This document shows positions 1 through 12,130 of a stretch of DNA of 64,000 bases, piece after piece (position 1 is the first letter of the stretch; each line of letters begins with the position of its first letter). The stretch comes from Diphasiastrum complanatum. Taxonomy: Eukaryota; Streptophyta; Lycopodiopsida; Lycopodiales; Lycopodiaceae. The position numbers and the translations under genes were made by a program. The stretch spans positions 33,300,416 through 33,364,415 of the forward strand of contig CM055110.1 of NCBI GenBank assembly GCA_029204225.1, given 5' to 3'. The notes under the pieces are model-generated. The model was not told the origin of the DNA. It saw only the letters and a list, made by a program, of their open reading frames with translations, and did not search any database.

Positions 1-975
1 AAATGGCACCCCTTTTCAATTTAGATTAATTAAAAGAATTATTGCTGGAATCATCACGTGAATCTTATTGAATTTCAGAATCCGCAAAATTGCACCATCA
101 CTTAGATGCCTATCCTAGAACAATTTGCATTCAAATAAGATTTAAAACAGCCAAATTTTTTTTGTAATGAGTTGATTTTTTTTTGCAGGTTTGGGACTTC
201 TATGAGGATTTTCTGGGGATGCATAAAAAGCCATGAAAACCATTAAAAAATAATAATGAGTCATCAAAAGATTTGTATTTCCCAAACATTAACAACTAAA
301 AACTAAACTTTGAAGATTAAGTCGTAAACCTGGTAATCCTTAAAAGGTTTGCCACAAAAACACCAACTCTATCCTATGTAGTGAGATTCCATAAAATAAA
401 TAGACATTTGTGAAAGGAAAAAATAAATAGGTAAACATAGATGAATGTGTGTGAAAAGAATCTAAACACCCAAAAAATGACTTATGCTTGATGTCTACAA
501 TCTTTGATGAGTTAACAAATGATTGTCATACCACATGAATCAACTCATTGGACACGTGTAGTGAATTTAGGCATAAATCACAAATTGCAGCCATAAGCTA
601 TTGCAAACAAATAGAACTAGGCGCACCCCAAAACTGCAAAAGAGAAATGTGGCTTGTTGCCCATTGTGATGATGTTGTTTAATTGTTTTTACTGTAACCT
701 CTGCCCTATCTAAAAAGGACGGAACGAATTTCTTTGTTGGTCATGTGATAAGTCTTAGAAGCTTTCCCACACACAAGAGCAAGCATATGTCACAATGAAG
801 CCTGTCCTTATCAGATGGTACTATTTTACTATGCTACGTGACATTTTAGGATTTAATAAATAGGGACAAAAGATGCTTAGGCCTTTTCATTTGTGGACTT
901 GGGTCAAGAACCTTAACATCATGTTAAGGAATGAGTGTCTATCTAAGCCTTGTTGACATGTGATATTAGTGTACT
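1..975 (+). repeat. Forward arm, copy 0 (partial)
   Basis: Non-coding sequence that recurs by eye at 8.8-9.3 kb, 32.5-33.47 kb and 55.2-56.1 kb in the same orientation, and at 13.1-14.5 kb and 39.2-40.6 kb in reverse complement. Landmarks are the stretch around 700-850 containing the GAAGCTTTCCCACAC motif and the block ending GTACTTGTTGTGATAATC near 985. The window starts inside the arm, so its outer end is not visible. No coding potential was seen. Confidence 0.8.
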
Positions 976-2276
<1,301 letters not shown>

Positions 2277-2742
2277 TGAAATATTAATTTACATATGCCA
2301 AAAATTTAAAATGAATGTACAATCCCTCTTTTGCCATGCAACGACCTCTATGTTGCGGGACTGTTGTCAAGCCATGCACAAGAGGCTTTGCACCTATTTG
2401 CTTGCGTGAAGGTGCTTGAGCGCATGTTGGTTGTCCTCATTGTCCCATAAGCAGTTAGGGTTGTTGGATTCCTCTCCATATAAGAAGTAACTTGCACATT
2501 GTCTCCAGTCCCCTGGTACCAGCCCTTTTGGGGTCAAGAACAAGCAGGTGGCTAGGTGATTGGGGGTGGGATCCCGATAGAAGCTAGATCCAAACTCAAG
2601 ATAGATTGATTTTTTAGTTGTGAGCTTGCTCACATATTGTTGCTAGATTTCATAGGTTGGATCAACATTATAAGTGTAAGATCTGAGGTTGAGATTGGAA
2701 GCAACATATTCATGTCCATCTTTGTCATTACTAGAATTTTTC
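2277..2742. other. Breakpoint and unassigned stretch before copia element
   Basis: Bases up to about 2352 still follow the S1 downstream sequence of copy A (9.81-9.89 kb). From 2353 to the copia gag start near 2743 I recognise nothing. A 5' LTR would be expected here, but no copy of the LTR-like tail at 7.0-7.97 kb and no initiator-tRNA primer site is visible. Confidence 0.5.
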
Positions 2743-3944
2743 ATGGAGAACTTGCTTCAACTGGTTCACATTTTTTGGAGCATAGTGGGAGATTAACATC
2801 CTCCAATTATGCAATGTGGAAGATAAGGATGGAATCATTATTTACAAGATGTAATGGACATTGTTAGTGGAGCCGAAGAAGGACCCGCAACACCTAATGA
2901 AATTGCAGCATTCAAGAAGAGAACTAGAATTGCTCTTCATTTTATAAAAATGAATGTCACAGTACATGCACTAATGCCAAGGAGGCTTGGGGAACTCTTA
3001 AAACAATCTATGAAATTAAGAATACTTCAAGATTTCTTACACTTAGAAATCAGATCTTTCTAAGTTATCAAAGAGTAGATGAGAGTGCTTCAAATTATAT
3101 AATGAGAGTTAAAGATCTTCATCAAGAGTTAGCTAGTATTGGTGATGCTCTTAAGAACACTAGGCTTGTTCAAGTAGTCCTTAATGGACTAAGAGATGAG
3201 TATGACAATATTGTGCAAACCTATGTTGTTAGGGAGGAGCTTCCATCTTTGGAGACTCTTCAAGGAGATCTCATTGCTGAAGAAAGCTGACAAGAGAACA
3301 AGATGTCGAGGATCAACAAACTTTCATTGAAGGATGGTGCAGATGACGGAGCGCATTTCACCAAGGAGAAGTCAAGAGGCAAGGGAAATGGTCAACAACA
3401 CTTCAAGAAGGATAAAGCCAAAGAAGGTGGTGAGGATCAATCCTCACAAGCTGCAATTTCCAGTGGCGATAAGAAGCTATCAAAGATCAAATGTTTCTTT
3501 TGTGGCAAAAAGAGCCACTATGCATCAAATTGTTTCAAGAAGAAGAACCAGTCCAAACAAGCTAACCTTACTAATGAGAAAGAGTGTGAGGGTAATGAGA
3601 GTGAAAGAGACGATTCTTTAATGATGTCTAGTTTTTCATCCTTTCCTTTCAAGAATGAAGAAATATGGTGGATAGATAGTGGGGCGAGTTCCCATATGTC
3701 TAGTTCAAGAAACTCTTTCACAAGTCTCATGCCATATGTAGGCGCAAAAAGATCAATCTATATTGCTAATGATGTAGAGTGTAGAATTGAGGGAATAGGG
3801 AGTATTCCACTGCATGCATCATCATCAAGATCTTTTTGTTTGCATGATGTACTTTATGTGCCTAAACTAACCAAGAACCTCATAAGTGTAGGACAATTGT
3901 TTGATAGTAGTTGGATGTCAAATTTCATCTTGACAAGTGTGTAG
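2743..3944 (+). pseudogene. Copia gag, zinc knuckle and protease (frameshifted)
   Basis: Gag pieces run from about 2743 in shifting frames; residues such as TSSNYAMWKIRMESLF and DLHQELASIGDAL are typical of the copia gag (UBN2-type) domain. The frame 3303-3944 holds a basic linker, a CCHC zinc knuckle (CFFCGKKSHYASNC, 3490-3531) and the aspartic protease motif DSGASSHM near 3675, followed by LHDVLYVPKLTKNLISVGQL. The protein would package RNA and cleave the polyprotein. The frame shifts at about 3905 and continues at 3911 with the integrase leader. Breaks at 2868, 3063 and 3290 rule out a functional gag. Confidence 0.9.
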
Positions 3945-5275
3945 TCTCAAGGGAGAATGAAGTGATAATTAGAGGATCTAGAGCTAGAAAGTTGTACAAG
4001 CTAGATTCTAGGGAAAGTGCTAACATTTCTGATGTTGCTTATGAGACCAAGGTTCATCAAGAGGATATATGGCATAAAAGATTGGGTCATCCCAATTTCA
4101 AAGCCATTCAATCTATGATCAAGGAAGGAAAAGTTGTTGGACTACCAAAGACACTGTCAAAGGAGCTTTGACCCTGTGAAGCTTGTGTTTTGGCAAAATC
4201 ACATAGAAGACCTTTTCCAAGATCCAGCATCAAGACTCAACAACCATTTGGCATTTTGATGTTCATTTCTCTTCTACTAAGAGCAAAGGAGGAGCAAATT
4301 GTTTTGTTTCTTTCATAATTGATTACACAAGATATTCTTGGATCTATATGCTATCTTCTAAATCCATTAGAGGAGTTCTATATTTATAAAGATAATCTTT
4401 ATATTTTTTATCAATTTTTTCTTACACATGGACCAATCAAAACACTCAAATTTGAAATCTATGTAACATAACTTTTTGAGTCCACATTTTGATTTCACAC
4501 TAAAAATGGCATAACCTTTTAGTGGTAAGTCTGAATTTAACAGAGTTTGTTGCATTGGAAGGCGCTCGACAAGAGTTTCCAATGATATGTTACATGACAT
4601 ACTTTTGAGCTACAATTAGAAAGTTATGGCAAGTCAAAAGTATTAGTGCTATAATATTATAATAATATAATCTACATCTTGCACGAATTCTTAAAGGTCG
4701 TTTTGGAGCTCAAAACTCTCCTAATGCATGGTTTATGATGTCTTCCTTACAGTGGAGGTAAATACACCTCTAATAAGTTTAAAAACGATTGTGGGCAAGA
4801 GGGAACACAAGGAGCATTTTCTTGTTCTTATACTCCTCAACAAAATGTAGTTGCTGAAAGAAAAAATAGAACATTGTGTGAATGTGCAAAAGCTATCATG
4901 CTAGAAGCATACCTGCCTAAAGAAGTTTGGGGAGAAGCAATTGCATGTGCAAATAATCTTTGTAATAGGCATCCTAATATTGTTATAGAAGGAAGAACAC
5001 CATTTGAAATGTTGTACAAGAAAAAGCCTAAGGTAGATCATCTTAGGATCTTTGGCTGCTTATGCTATGTGCATGTTCCTTTAGAGACTAGTAAAAAGAA
5101 TGATCCTAGTGCTATTAAAGGTATTTTTGTTGGATATGCATCTTATAAGAAAGCACATAAAATTTATGTTCCCTCTACTAACAAGAATGTTGTAAGTAGA
5201 AATCTGACTTCTAGGAAGATCAGAAGTTTAACTTGGATGAGGCAAAGATCAAGGAATCTCATGCAGGATCTATAG
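3911..5275 (+). pseudogene. Copia integrase, split by a MITE
   Basis: Begins with the GAG-pre-integrase/HHCC zinc module (WHKRLGHPNFKAIQSM, then PCEAC-LAKSH after a stop at 4169). The catalytic core is interrupted at 4366 by a 360-base MITE and resumes at about 4726 with part of the core missing. The remaining core carries the ECAKAIMLEAYLPKEVWGEA segment and the downstream GYASYKKAHKIY region. Relative to the minus-strand relatives at 15-16 kb, the stretch holding the second catalytic Asp (DGGGEY) is reduced to SGGKYTSNKF, so that aspartate is not visible. Integrase would join cDNA to the chromosome; this one cannot. Confidence 0.85.
4366..4725. mobile_element. MITE-like element M1, copy 1
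   Basis: Short non-coding element whose ends are inverted: ATTAGAGGAGTTCT on the left and the reverse complement of it (AACTCTCCTAAT, slightly decayed) on the right. Three more copies lie at 17334, 22881 and 43541. A TA at each end would fit a Tc1/mariner-type duplication if the terminus starts at GAGGAG, but AT-rich flanks make this ambiguous. Here it splits a copia integrase, so it moved after that element arrived. Confidence 0.75.
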
Positions 5276-5284
5276 TCATCAATC

Positions 5285-7001
5285 TTGATGTTGTTCAAGA
5301 TGTGGCGGGGCCGAGTCTTTGAGGAGGTGCAACTTCAAGCACCTACACCTAGTATATCCAGAAGAGAAAGATCCGAGCCAAGAAGGCTCACATATAATGA
5401 AGAAGGAAGGCAAGTGGAAGATGAAACTTCCTATCATGCATTCTTCATATCAGATGAAGAGCCTAAAGATGTCCAAGAAGCACTTCAATCCAAGGAGTGG
5501 GTTGAAGCAATGACCCAAGAGTTTGAAGCCTTGATGTCAAACAATACATGGGAGCTTGTGGAGCCACCTAGCAAGATGCATCTCATTGGATGCAAATGGG
5601 TATTCAGAACCAAGTACAACAATGATGTATCCATCAACAAATTCAAAGCAAGACTTTGTGCCACTCTCAAATCAAAGGCTCTAACAATGAAGACACTTTT
5701 GCACATATTGCAAAAATGGTAACTATAAGAATTCTAATTTCTCTTGCATGTTATCACAATTTGGAGGATGTTTCAACTTGATATCTCTAATGCCTTCCTC
5801 AATGGTTACCTTGAGGAGAAGATTCATATGGAGCAACCACCTGGATTCGTGAAGGTTGTTAAAGAAACAAAATTTTGTCTTTTCTTCAGAAGTCTCTACG
5901 GACTAAAACAACCACCAAGAGGTCTTGGTATGCAAGGCTCAACTCCTTTCTCATATCACTCGGATTTCATCTTAGTGAATACGACCCTTCATTGTACATT
6001 AAGTTTGTAAATAACTTTGTAGCTATTCAACTCATCTTTGTAAATGATTTAATTTTTAGTGGAAATAATGAGGAGCTACTTGAAGAAACGAAATTTGCAC
6101 TTGGAAGTGAATTTAAGATGCAAAATCTAGGAGTTCTTCACTACATTTTAGGCCTAGAAATTGACTTTTGGAAAGGTCATGCTTTCATAAGTCAAAGTGG
6201 TTATGCTCTTTCAATGCTTAAGAAATTTCAAATGGAAAACTGCAAAGGCATAGATACTCCAATGGAGCAAATTGTAAAAGTTTCTATAAAAGAGGATAAA
6301 AGATCCTTCAAGGAGTTCACTCTTTATAGGAGTCTTATTGGCTCTCTTATTTGATTAAGAGTCACTAGGCCTGATCTAAGGTTTAGTGTGCACAAACTAA
6401 GCCAATACACGTAGGATCCAAAGATATGTCATTGGAAATTGGCAAAGAGAACCTTGAGATATGTATCCTCTACCTTAGATATGGATTGATCTATAAAGGA
6501 GATGATCTAACTTTGGTTGCATTTTCAAACTCGTATTTTCCAAGAGACAAAGTAGATAGAAAATCCACAAGTGATTACACGGTTTTCATTGGAGGGAATC
6601 TAGTTTCTTGGCTATCAAAGAAGCAAGCAATTGTATCCTTGTCATCTTGTGAAGCTGAGTACAAAGCTCTTACAATCATAACTAAGGAAGTTTTATGGAT
6701 CAAGAGGCTACTTATGGAGCTAAAGTGTTATGGAGATGAAGACCTTCCAATTATCAATAATGATAACATTTCAGCTTAGGCTCTTCCAAACAATCTTGTA
6801 TTCCATGCAAGGAGCAAACACATCGAGGTACCTGATCACTTTGTAAGAGAGAAAGTAAGTGGGAGAGAGATCTTATTGGAGCATGTTGGATCTTCAAATT
6901 GTGTTGTAGATCTTCTCACCAAGCCATTGCTCAAGAATACATTTGTCAAGATGAGATCTAATCTTGGCTTAATCTCAAAGTCTATGGTGAATAGGTAGAT
7001 A
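5285..7001 (+). pseudogene. Copia reverse transcriptase and RNase H (RT site mutated)
   Basis: RT starts around 5470 (KEWVEAMTQEFEAL, then GCKWVFRTK), shifts frame near 5680, 5740 and 5880, and ends at a stop at 6352. The catalytic YVDD box reads FVND here (LIFVNDLIFSG, near 6037); the copy at 51.7 kb keeps YVDD. RNase H follows at 6426-6990 with WLSKKQAIVSLSSCEAEY and, after a TAG at 6777, the C-terminal HARSKHIEV and LLTKPLLKN motifs. RT and RNase H would copy element RNA to DNA. Multiple stops and the lost aspartate make it dead. Confidence 0.9.
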
Positions 7002-7011
7002 TATTCAAGGA

Positions 7012-7970
7012 ATGCGAAAAGTCGTAAAACATATCTTCATGTGTTGACTTTGGGGGCTATGCTCACCTTATTTCTTGTAAATATTTTACTGTACACTAAG
7101 GTATGTGAAGTGAGTAGATAACCTTCTAGAATAGGTTGAATTTGAGTTAGGTAGATTCAATTATGATGTCATGCAAAATATTAGATGACATGAAATGTTA
7201 GTTAGAATGCATGCATGTAACATGCAAAACAATTTACATAATCTACACATGTCTAGGTAGCTTAGGGAGCTGACATGCAATCAGTGCATGCAACATGCAA
7301 ATCAGTTTACATAATCTACACATGTCTAGGTAGCTTAGGGAGCTGACATGCAATCCATGCAACATCCATGCATGCAGTTTTACATGTGGATATATGATAT
7401 ATGAGTTAACTAGAAGATGTGGACATTCCATGCAAATCCACTATAGGAACTCAAGCCTCATTGATGTAGGAAAACTATGGCTTCTTTTGCCATATTGTGA
7501 TTTGGTGTTTTGGGCTCATTCTCTACCCGAGTTTTTTGGTTATCATTTTATCTCGCTCCCCGAGAGTAGGCTCTTTTCCCCTTAATGAGCACTTAGAATT
7601 ATTTCTGATAGCTATCTATCATAGTAAAGAGTTTTTCCAGTCTGTGGTATGCCATTGTGCTCTTGCCTTGGATTTCTCAACTAAACTGTTCTTTGATCAT
7701 TCTCGTGCAAACACAACACCCCATAGAGATCCTGTAGTGTGCTAAAAACTTCATAATAAGTTGATTGGGGGTACTTTGCTGTAAACGTACTGGTTATCAA
7801 CAGATATTTTGGTTTTACTTTGACATCTAGTAACATCAAAGGTTTTGGTAATATCATATTGGCGACAATATAGTTGTCACAAACATTATTGATACCAATT
7901 CAGAGTTAGAAGTGTATATGTTTTACTTTGGTAATTGTAGCCAAGAATATTGGAGCACTAAGATTTAACA
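7012..7970 (+). repeat. LTR-like 3' tail of plus copia, copy A, with 73-base tandem repeat
   Basis: Starts after the purine tract with TGCGAAAAGTCGTAAAACAT (TGTGAAAAGTCG in copy B). Recurs at 30.85-31.82 and 52.70-53.57 kb. It contains two tandem copies, period about 73 bases near 7228-7360, of a unit with CTACACATGTCTAGGTAGC; copy C has one unit. The 5' start fits an LTR, but no second LTR is present to fix the 3' end, so the right border is only where the module arm begins. Confidence 0.55.
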
Positions 7971-7976
7971 TTTCAA

Positions 7977-9330
7977 AGACCCTCAATAATTTTTACATTT
8001 CCTCGGTCTAATCGACGTAAATACCTTTTAGTTATAGTCGGTCTCTTAGGTTTCATAATTGTTCGGACAATGTTATATTTGCCCTATGAGATCAGAATTC
8101 AATTAATAGTAATCAATAGCAAATATGAAAATACTAATATATTGAACATGTGTTGGAAGAAAGATAAGAAGAAAGTCTACATATCAGTTAGATCAAACTA
8201 TTGATTACTTCTCGTAAAACTCATTCATCAAATGACACACTCTCAGCTAGCTATACTGCAGTGTGGCTTGTAGATGCAGCTTAAAAAATAACATGGCTGT
8301 TAACATGACATCAAATGACACACTCTCACCTAGTTATATTGCATAGAGGTTTGTAGACTGTGCTTCAAAAATGCTTCTTGGTTTCCAAGGGGAGGCTCAA
8401 ACTTGAGACCAAAGAAACTTTGATGTCAAGATAACCAATTGAGCCAACACCCTTGAGTGTGCTTCAGAAATGACATGGATACTAACATGACCAGTCACTT
8501 GGCTGGGTTTACATCATTACATATCTATATCTTCAAAATAGTTTGGCCCCAATCAATGGAATTTGCCTTTACGATGTCAATTTTAATACATCATCAGACA
8601 AAGTTAGCTCATTTAAACTTCTATATCATATACAAAAAATCTAAACTGCACATTAAATGTATAATTTATTACAAAGTGGGGCTCAACACACTTTGTAATT
8701 TACAATCATTCTCTAATTTTCCATTGATTTAAGTCATTTATAATGAAATAGAATGACATTTAGGATGAAATAGTAATTAATGTTTAATGATATAATTGGC
8801 CTATTCCCTTATCAATTTAGATTCATTAAAAGAATTCTTGTTGAATTTGAGATTCCGGAAAATTGCACCATCACTTAGATGCCTATCCTAGATCAATTTG
8901 CATTCAAAATAAGATTAAAGAACAACCAAACATTTTCAGTAATGAATGTAAAAATTTGCAGGTTTGGGACTTCTATGAGGATTCCTTTGGGGATGCACAA
9001 AAACCCATGAAAACCATTAAAAATCATATTCAGTCATCAAAAGTTTGTAGATTAAGTCATAAACCTGGTAATCCTTAAAAGGTTTGCCACAAAAAACACC
9101 AACTCTATCCCATGTAGTGAGATTCCAAAAATCAACAAACATTTGCAAAAGGAAAAAATAAACAAATAAACATGTCAATATAGATGAATATGCATGGAAA
9201 GAATCTAAACACCCAAAACATGACCTATGCTGGATGTCTACAATATGTGATGAGATAACAAATGACTATCATACCACATGAATTAACTCGTGCACTGAAT
9301 TTAGTCATAAATCACAAATTGCATCTAGTG
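7977..9330 (+). repeat. Forward arm, copy A
   Basis: Non-coding; matches 31.82-33.05 and 54.51-55.8 kb directly, and 13.1-14.48 plus 16.52-16.75 kb in reverse complement. A roughly 80-base unit starting TCAAATGACACACTCTCA occurs twice (8228 and 8310), the first ending TGCAGCTTAAAAAATAACAT. Copy A carries an extra piece around 8370-8460. The inner end is truncated: after AAATTGCATCT it jumps to TAGTGTCTTTATAAAG, a deletion of about 1.1 kb relative to copy B (33.05-34.13 kb). Confidence 0.8.
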
Positions 9331-9332
9331 TC

Positions 9333-9340
9333 TTTATAAA
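9333..9340 (+). promoter_or_regulatory. TATA-like box of the S1-like gene
   Basis: TTTATAAA about 93 bases before the ATG at 9433. The same TTTATAAAG is kept in front of copy B at 34143, right after the shared TCTAGTGTCTT. The 1.1 kb deletion just upstream in copy A left this box in place. Confidence 0.5.
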
Positions 9341-9364
9341 GCAAGTACACAAAGGTAAAGCACG

Positions 9365-9366
<2 letters not shown>

Positions 9367-9397
<31 letters not shown>

Positions 9398-9431
9398 GCT
9401 CGCTCTGTGCCGCGCGCTCTCTCTCTCTCCC
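9367..9431 (+). repeat. Imperfect CT tract in the S1-like leader
   Basis: CT-rich leader with GCTCGCTC and GTGCCGCGCG interruptions, ending two bases before the ATG. The pure, much longer CT runs at the same place in copies 0 and B suggest expansion from a tract like this one. Confidence 0.9.
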
Positions 9432-9432
9432 T

Positions 9433-9774
9433 ATGGCGATCATTCACTTTTTCTCTATGTTTGCCACCTTGTTTCTACTTCACGTGTCTTGCGCTTCATC
9501 TCTAGACGCTTCCTTTAGCGTAACAAACCTATGTGATGATTTCATAACAGCGAGTTGTTCAGATGGGACTAAATCTTTGGGCGTCCATGTGGTGCGCAGT
9601 GGTCTTAGTTGGTCTTATAATTTCACTGCAAATGAGCAAACCGAATACATCTGTGATTTCACAAGAAGGGATGGCATGACATTGCAGGCAGCCAACCTGC
9701 AGATATGGACTTGGAAATTGAACTTGGACGTAAGGCTAAACCTTCTTTCTCCGCTAATTCTTTCGATTGCATAG
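9433..9774 (+). CDS. S1-type self-incompatibility protein homologue (SPH-like), copy A
   Basis: Predicted small secreted protein of 113 residues. Residues 1-22 form a hydrophobic signal peptide (FATLFLLHVSCAS). The mature part has the S1/SPH layout: SFSVTNL near 28, a cysteine at 42 (ASCSD), SLGVHVVRSGLSWSYNF at 48-64, a possible N-glycosylation site NFT at 63, and TEYICDF with cysteine 74. The family includes the poppy stigma S protein, but most members have unknown roles. The ATG follows a TATA-like box and CT leader, so it is a credible start. It is the least damaged of three copies. Odd points: the protein is a little short and lacks the usual last two cysteines in frame, while another frame just downstream reads CIAKVSWSESCS, suggesting a frameshift near 9730; a GTAAGG at 9729 could alternatively be a splice donor. 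Whether it is expressed cannot be told. Confidence 0.65.
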   Translation: MAIIHFFSMFATLFLLHVSCASSLDASFSVTNLCDDFITASCSDGTKSLGVHVVRSGLSWSYNFTANEQTEYICDFTRRDGMTLQAANLQIWTWKLNLDVRLNLLSPLILSIA

Positions 9775-11148
9775 CTAAAGTGTCATGGTCTGAGTCCTGC
9801 TCGTGATTTTGGAATATTAAATTACATATTGCAAAAATCTAAACTGAATGCGCATTCCCTCTTTTGCCACGCAACGACCTCTGAAGCTCCGCTGGCACAG
9901 TCGTTGCTGGCTTCCACAGGACATTCGTGCTCCTGAACTCTCGATGTACAGCTCAGGACTTCTTCCTGTCTTGCTGTCCAGCATCCTATTTACGCCTCCT
10001 AAGTTGCCTCCCTAGCTGTAAATGATCCTTGTATCTTTTCCATGTGTTATCAACTGCCGATAGCCTGTGTCATTAAAGCTTATAATCCCAGCGTTCAGTC
10101 GTTGCGTTTAACAAAGTGTGGCTCCCTTTTTTCACTCAGCCGCTGTGTTGTCATTCCACCCAGAAGTCAGGTAATGTCCACATCCCCACGACGTCTTAAT
10201 TAGGTAAGTATGTCTTGCAATTGTTACACGTGCATTCTGCAGGCTAATGGTCTGTCTTTGGTTTTCCATTCGAATTACACTGGACATGGACTTAGCATAA
10301 AACAAATAGCAAATCCGCTGCTGCAACTTGCATCAAGTTTAGGATTTTTAGCCAGAGAAACCTAATACAAGAATAGACATGGTCTGTCTGAAGTGTGCCA
10401 CTATCTTGTCGTACTCTTAATTTCTATTTGTTTATAGATTGACGTCTTTTGCAATCTAAGTTATAAGAAAGTTAGAATCTATAAAACCTTGGCAGTACCA
10501 GCAATGTCAATGGAGGTTAGAGAATGCCTACGTTGTTATGAGTATCTATTTGCATATATGACCTCAAAACTTATCGTTTTCTTGCTACCTTTGACAGCAT
10601 GAAGGAAATCCGAATCTAGACTGGGTTGTCAAACCAACTGGAATCTGGTTACTATACAAAAACGGTAGGGAGGGAAGTTTTGTGCCTTGGATGTGATGCA
10701 CAAGTCGATTGTTGATGATGCAAAGGTGATCTTCAACTTTGTGATATTATTTTTGTGCAGCTAAACTATACAAATGTTGCTCTTTTTGTCCTCAGCGTGC
10801 CTTAGGTAGATAGTGTACCATTCAATATTCAATGTTAAGATTCTGAGGTAAGCATTGTAAGAACCAGAAAGCCCAGTTCAATCAAGGTTAACATCACTAT
10901 TAGCGTATAGAGTAAACACTACTGCCTGCTTGGTACATTCTCTGCATATTGACAATACTTTCTTACCTATTTCACCGGCAATATTGTTCTAACTTTTTAT
11001 CTGGCTATGTGCGTATTTCAACCTGGCATATCATTAGACACAAGGCTTATATCATAGGTTGTAATATCTTAGCTGTAGTTGTTTGTTGGCAGGTCTTATC
11101 ATTACCATGATTGGATTTACGCCTGGAGTAAACGAGTACTCATCTAGA
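9775..11148 (+). repeat. Module spacer downstream of S1-like copy A
   Basis: No convincing gene. From about 9895 (AGCTCCGCTGGCACAG) it matches 35.77-37.03 kb of copy B by eye. Only short unsupported open frames are present. Confidence 0.6.
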
Positions 11149-12130
11149 TAATCAAGCTAATGGGAATTTTTGCTTTCGATTGTTCCATGAAATTGGTCCT
11201 CTTACAAGAAAGCATAGGTAGCCAAAGGTGGATTTTCTAGTATCCGTTTCTCTAGCCCAATCCGAGTCTAAATAGTCCTTGGAATCTCTATCATAACACA
11301 GTAACTAATGTAATGTGTTTACACTTTGGCAAAGACTTTGTTGGAATATCGGTCAACATGTTATCGGTATGATAGTAACTTAATTCGACATCCTTATTCT
11401 AAAGTCTCTCTCAGAAAATGAAATTGAACTTCAATGTGTTTAGTGAGTTCGTAGGTTGAGAGAAAAAACAAAGTAGTTTTGATTGTCGCAATGGAGTATT
11501 GTTGGTTTGATCTGCTGAAATTTCAAATCTTGGAGTAATCATTGGTGGTAGAAAGACAAAAACCCATTTTTCATTGTACCTTTTGGTAGTACATTTCACT
11601 TTCTGGGAATTTAGGAGGGAGCTTGATAGAGGCTACCCATGAGGTGATGCAATGAAGGCATCCCTAGTAACGATGGGCCCACATAGTCTCTTCAGCTCTA
11701 GTGGACCTACTTTAGAATGTTAAACAATAAATCTTTTTTGAGTGCATTTCTACCGAAAAAAAAAGTAGTTTCTTTGACAGTCCATGTTGTACCACGAAAC
11801 CATGCTTTTAGCCTACAACGTATTCGGACTTAGTAATGGACAAGGAAATGAATTTTTGCTTTTGATTGTTCCATGAAATTGGTTCTCCTACAAGAAAGCA
11901 TAGGTAGCCAAAGGTGGATTTTCTAGTATCTGTTTCTCTAGCCCAATATGAGTCTGAATAGGCATTTAGAACTCGTGCATCCTTGGAATCTCTATCATAA
12001 CACACTGACTAAGGTAACATACTAACTAAGGTAATGTGTTTACCCTTTGGCAAAGGCTTTGTTGGAATATCACCCAACATGTTATTGGTATGACAGTAAC
12101 ATAATTCGACATCCTTCTCTCTCATAAAAT
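11149..12130 (-). pseudogene. Copia RNase H debris, duplicated and shuffled
   Basis: Minus-strand fragments of a copia RNase H different from the main elements. The frame 12005-11808 reads RDSKDARVLNAYSDSYWA then GYLCFLVGEPISW and ISLSITKSEY, the RNase H core. A C-terminal piece (YCHTNNMLGDIPTKAFAKGK) lies on its upstream side at about 12110-12030, the wrong order for an intact gene, and a second copy of this arrangement lies at 11405-11157 with THIEVQFHF-like residues near 11430. The two are a direct duplication (landmark GATTGTTCCATGAAATTGGT at 11178 and 11866). Confidence 0.75.

Larger units (their letters stand above)
2743..7011 (+). mobile_element. Ty1/copia retrotransposon, plus strand, 5'-truncated and decayed
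   Basis: The domain order gag, zinc knuckle, protease, integrase, RT, RNase H is that of a copia element. All domains are readable but split by frameshifts and stops, and a MITE sits in the integrase at 4366-4725. The RNase H ends near 7001 and is followed by a purine-rich tract (AAGGAATG; AAGGAGGAG in the copy at 52.69 kb) and the LTR-like sequence. No 5' LTR is visible upstream. The 3' part of the same element recurs at 30.6 and 51.3-52.7 kb. Not autonomous. Confidence 0.9.

Noticed and set aside
2353-2742. 5' LTR and primer site of the plus-strand copia element
   Set aside because: No sequence matching the 3' tail at 7012 and no initiator-tRNA complement could be found before gag.
7243-7431. 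Small Cys/His-rich open frames over the 73-base tandem repeat
   Set aside because: They lie in the LTR-like tail, change with repeat number between copies and lack any upstream signal.
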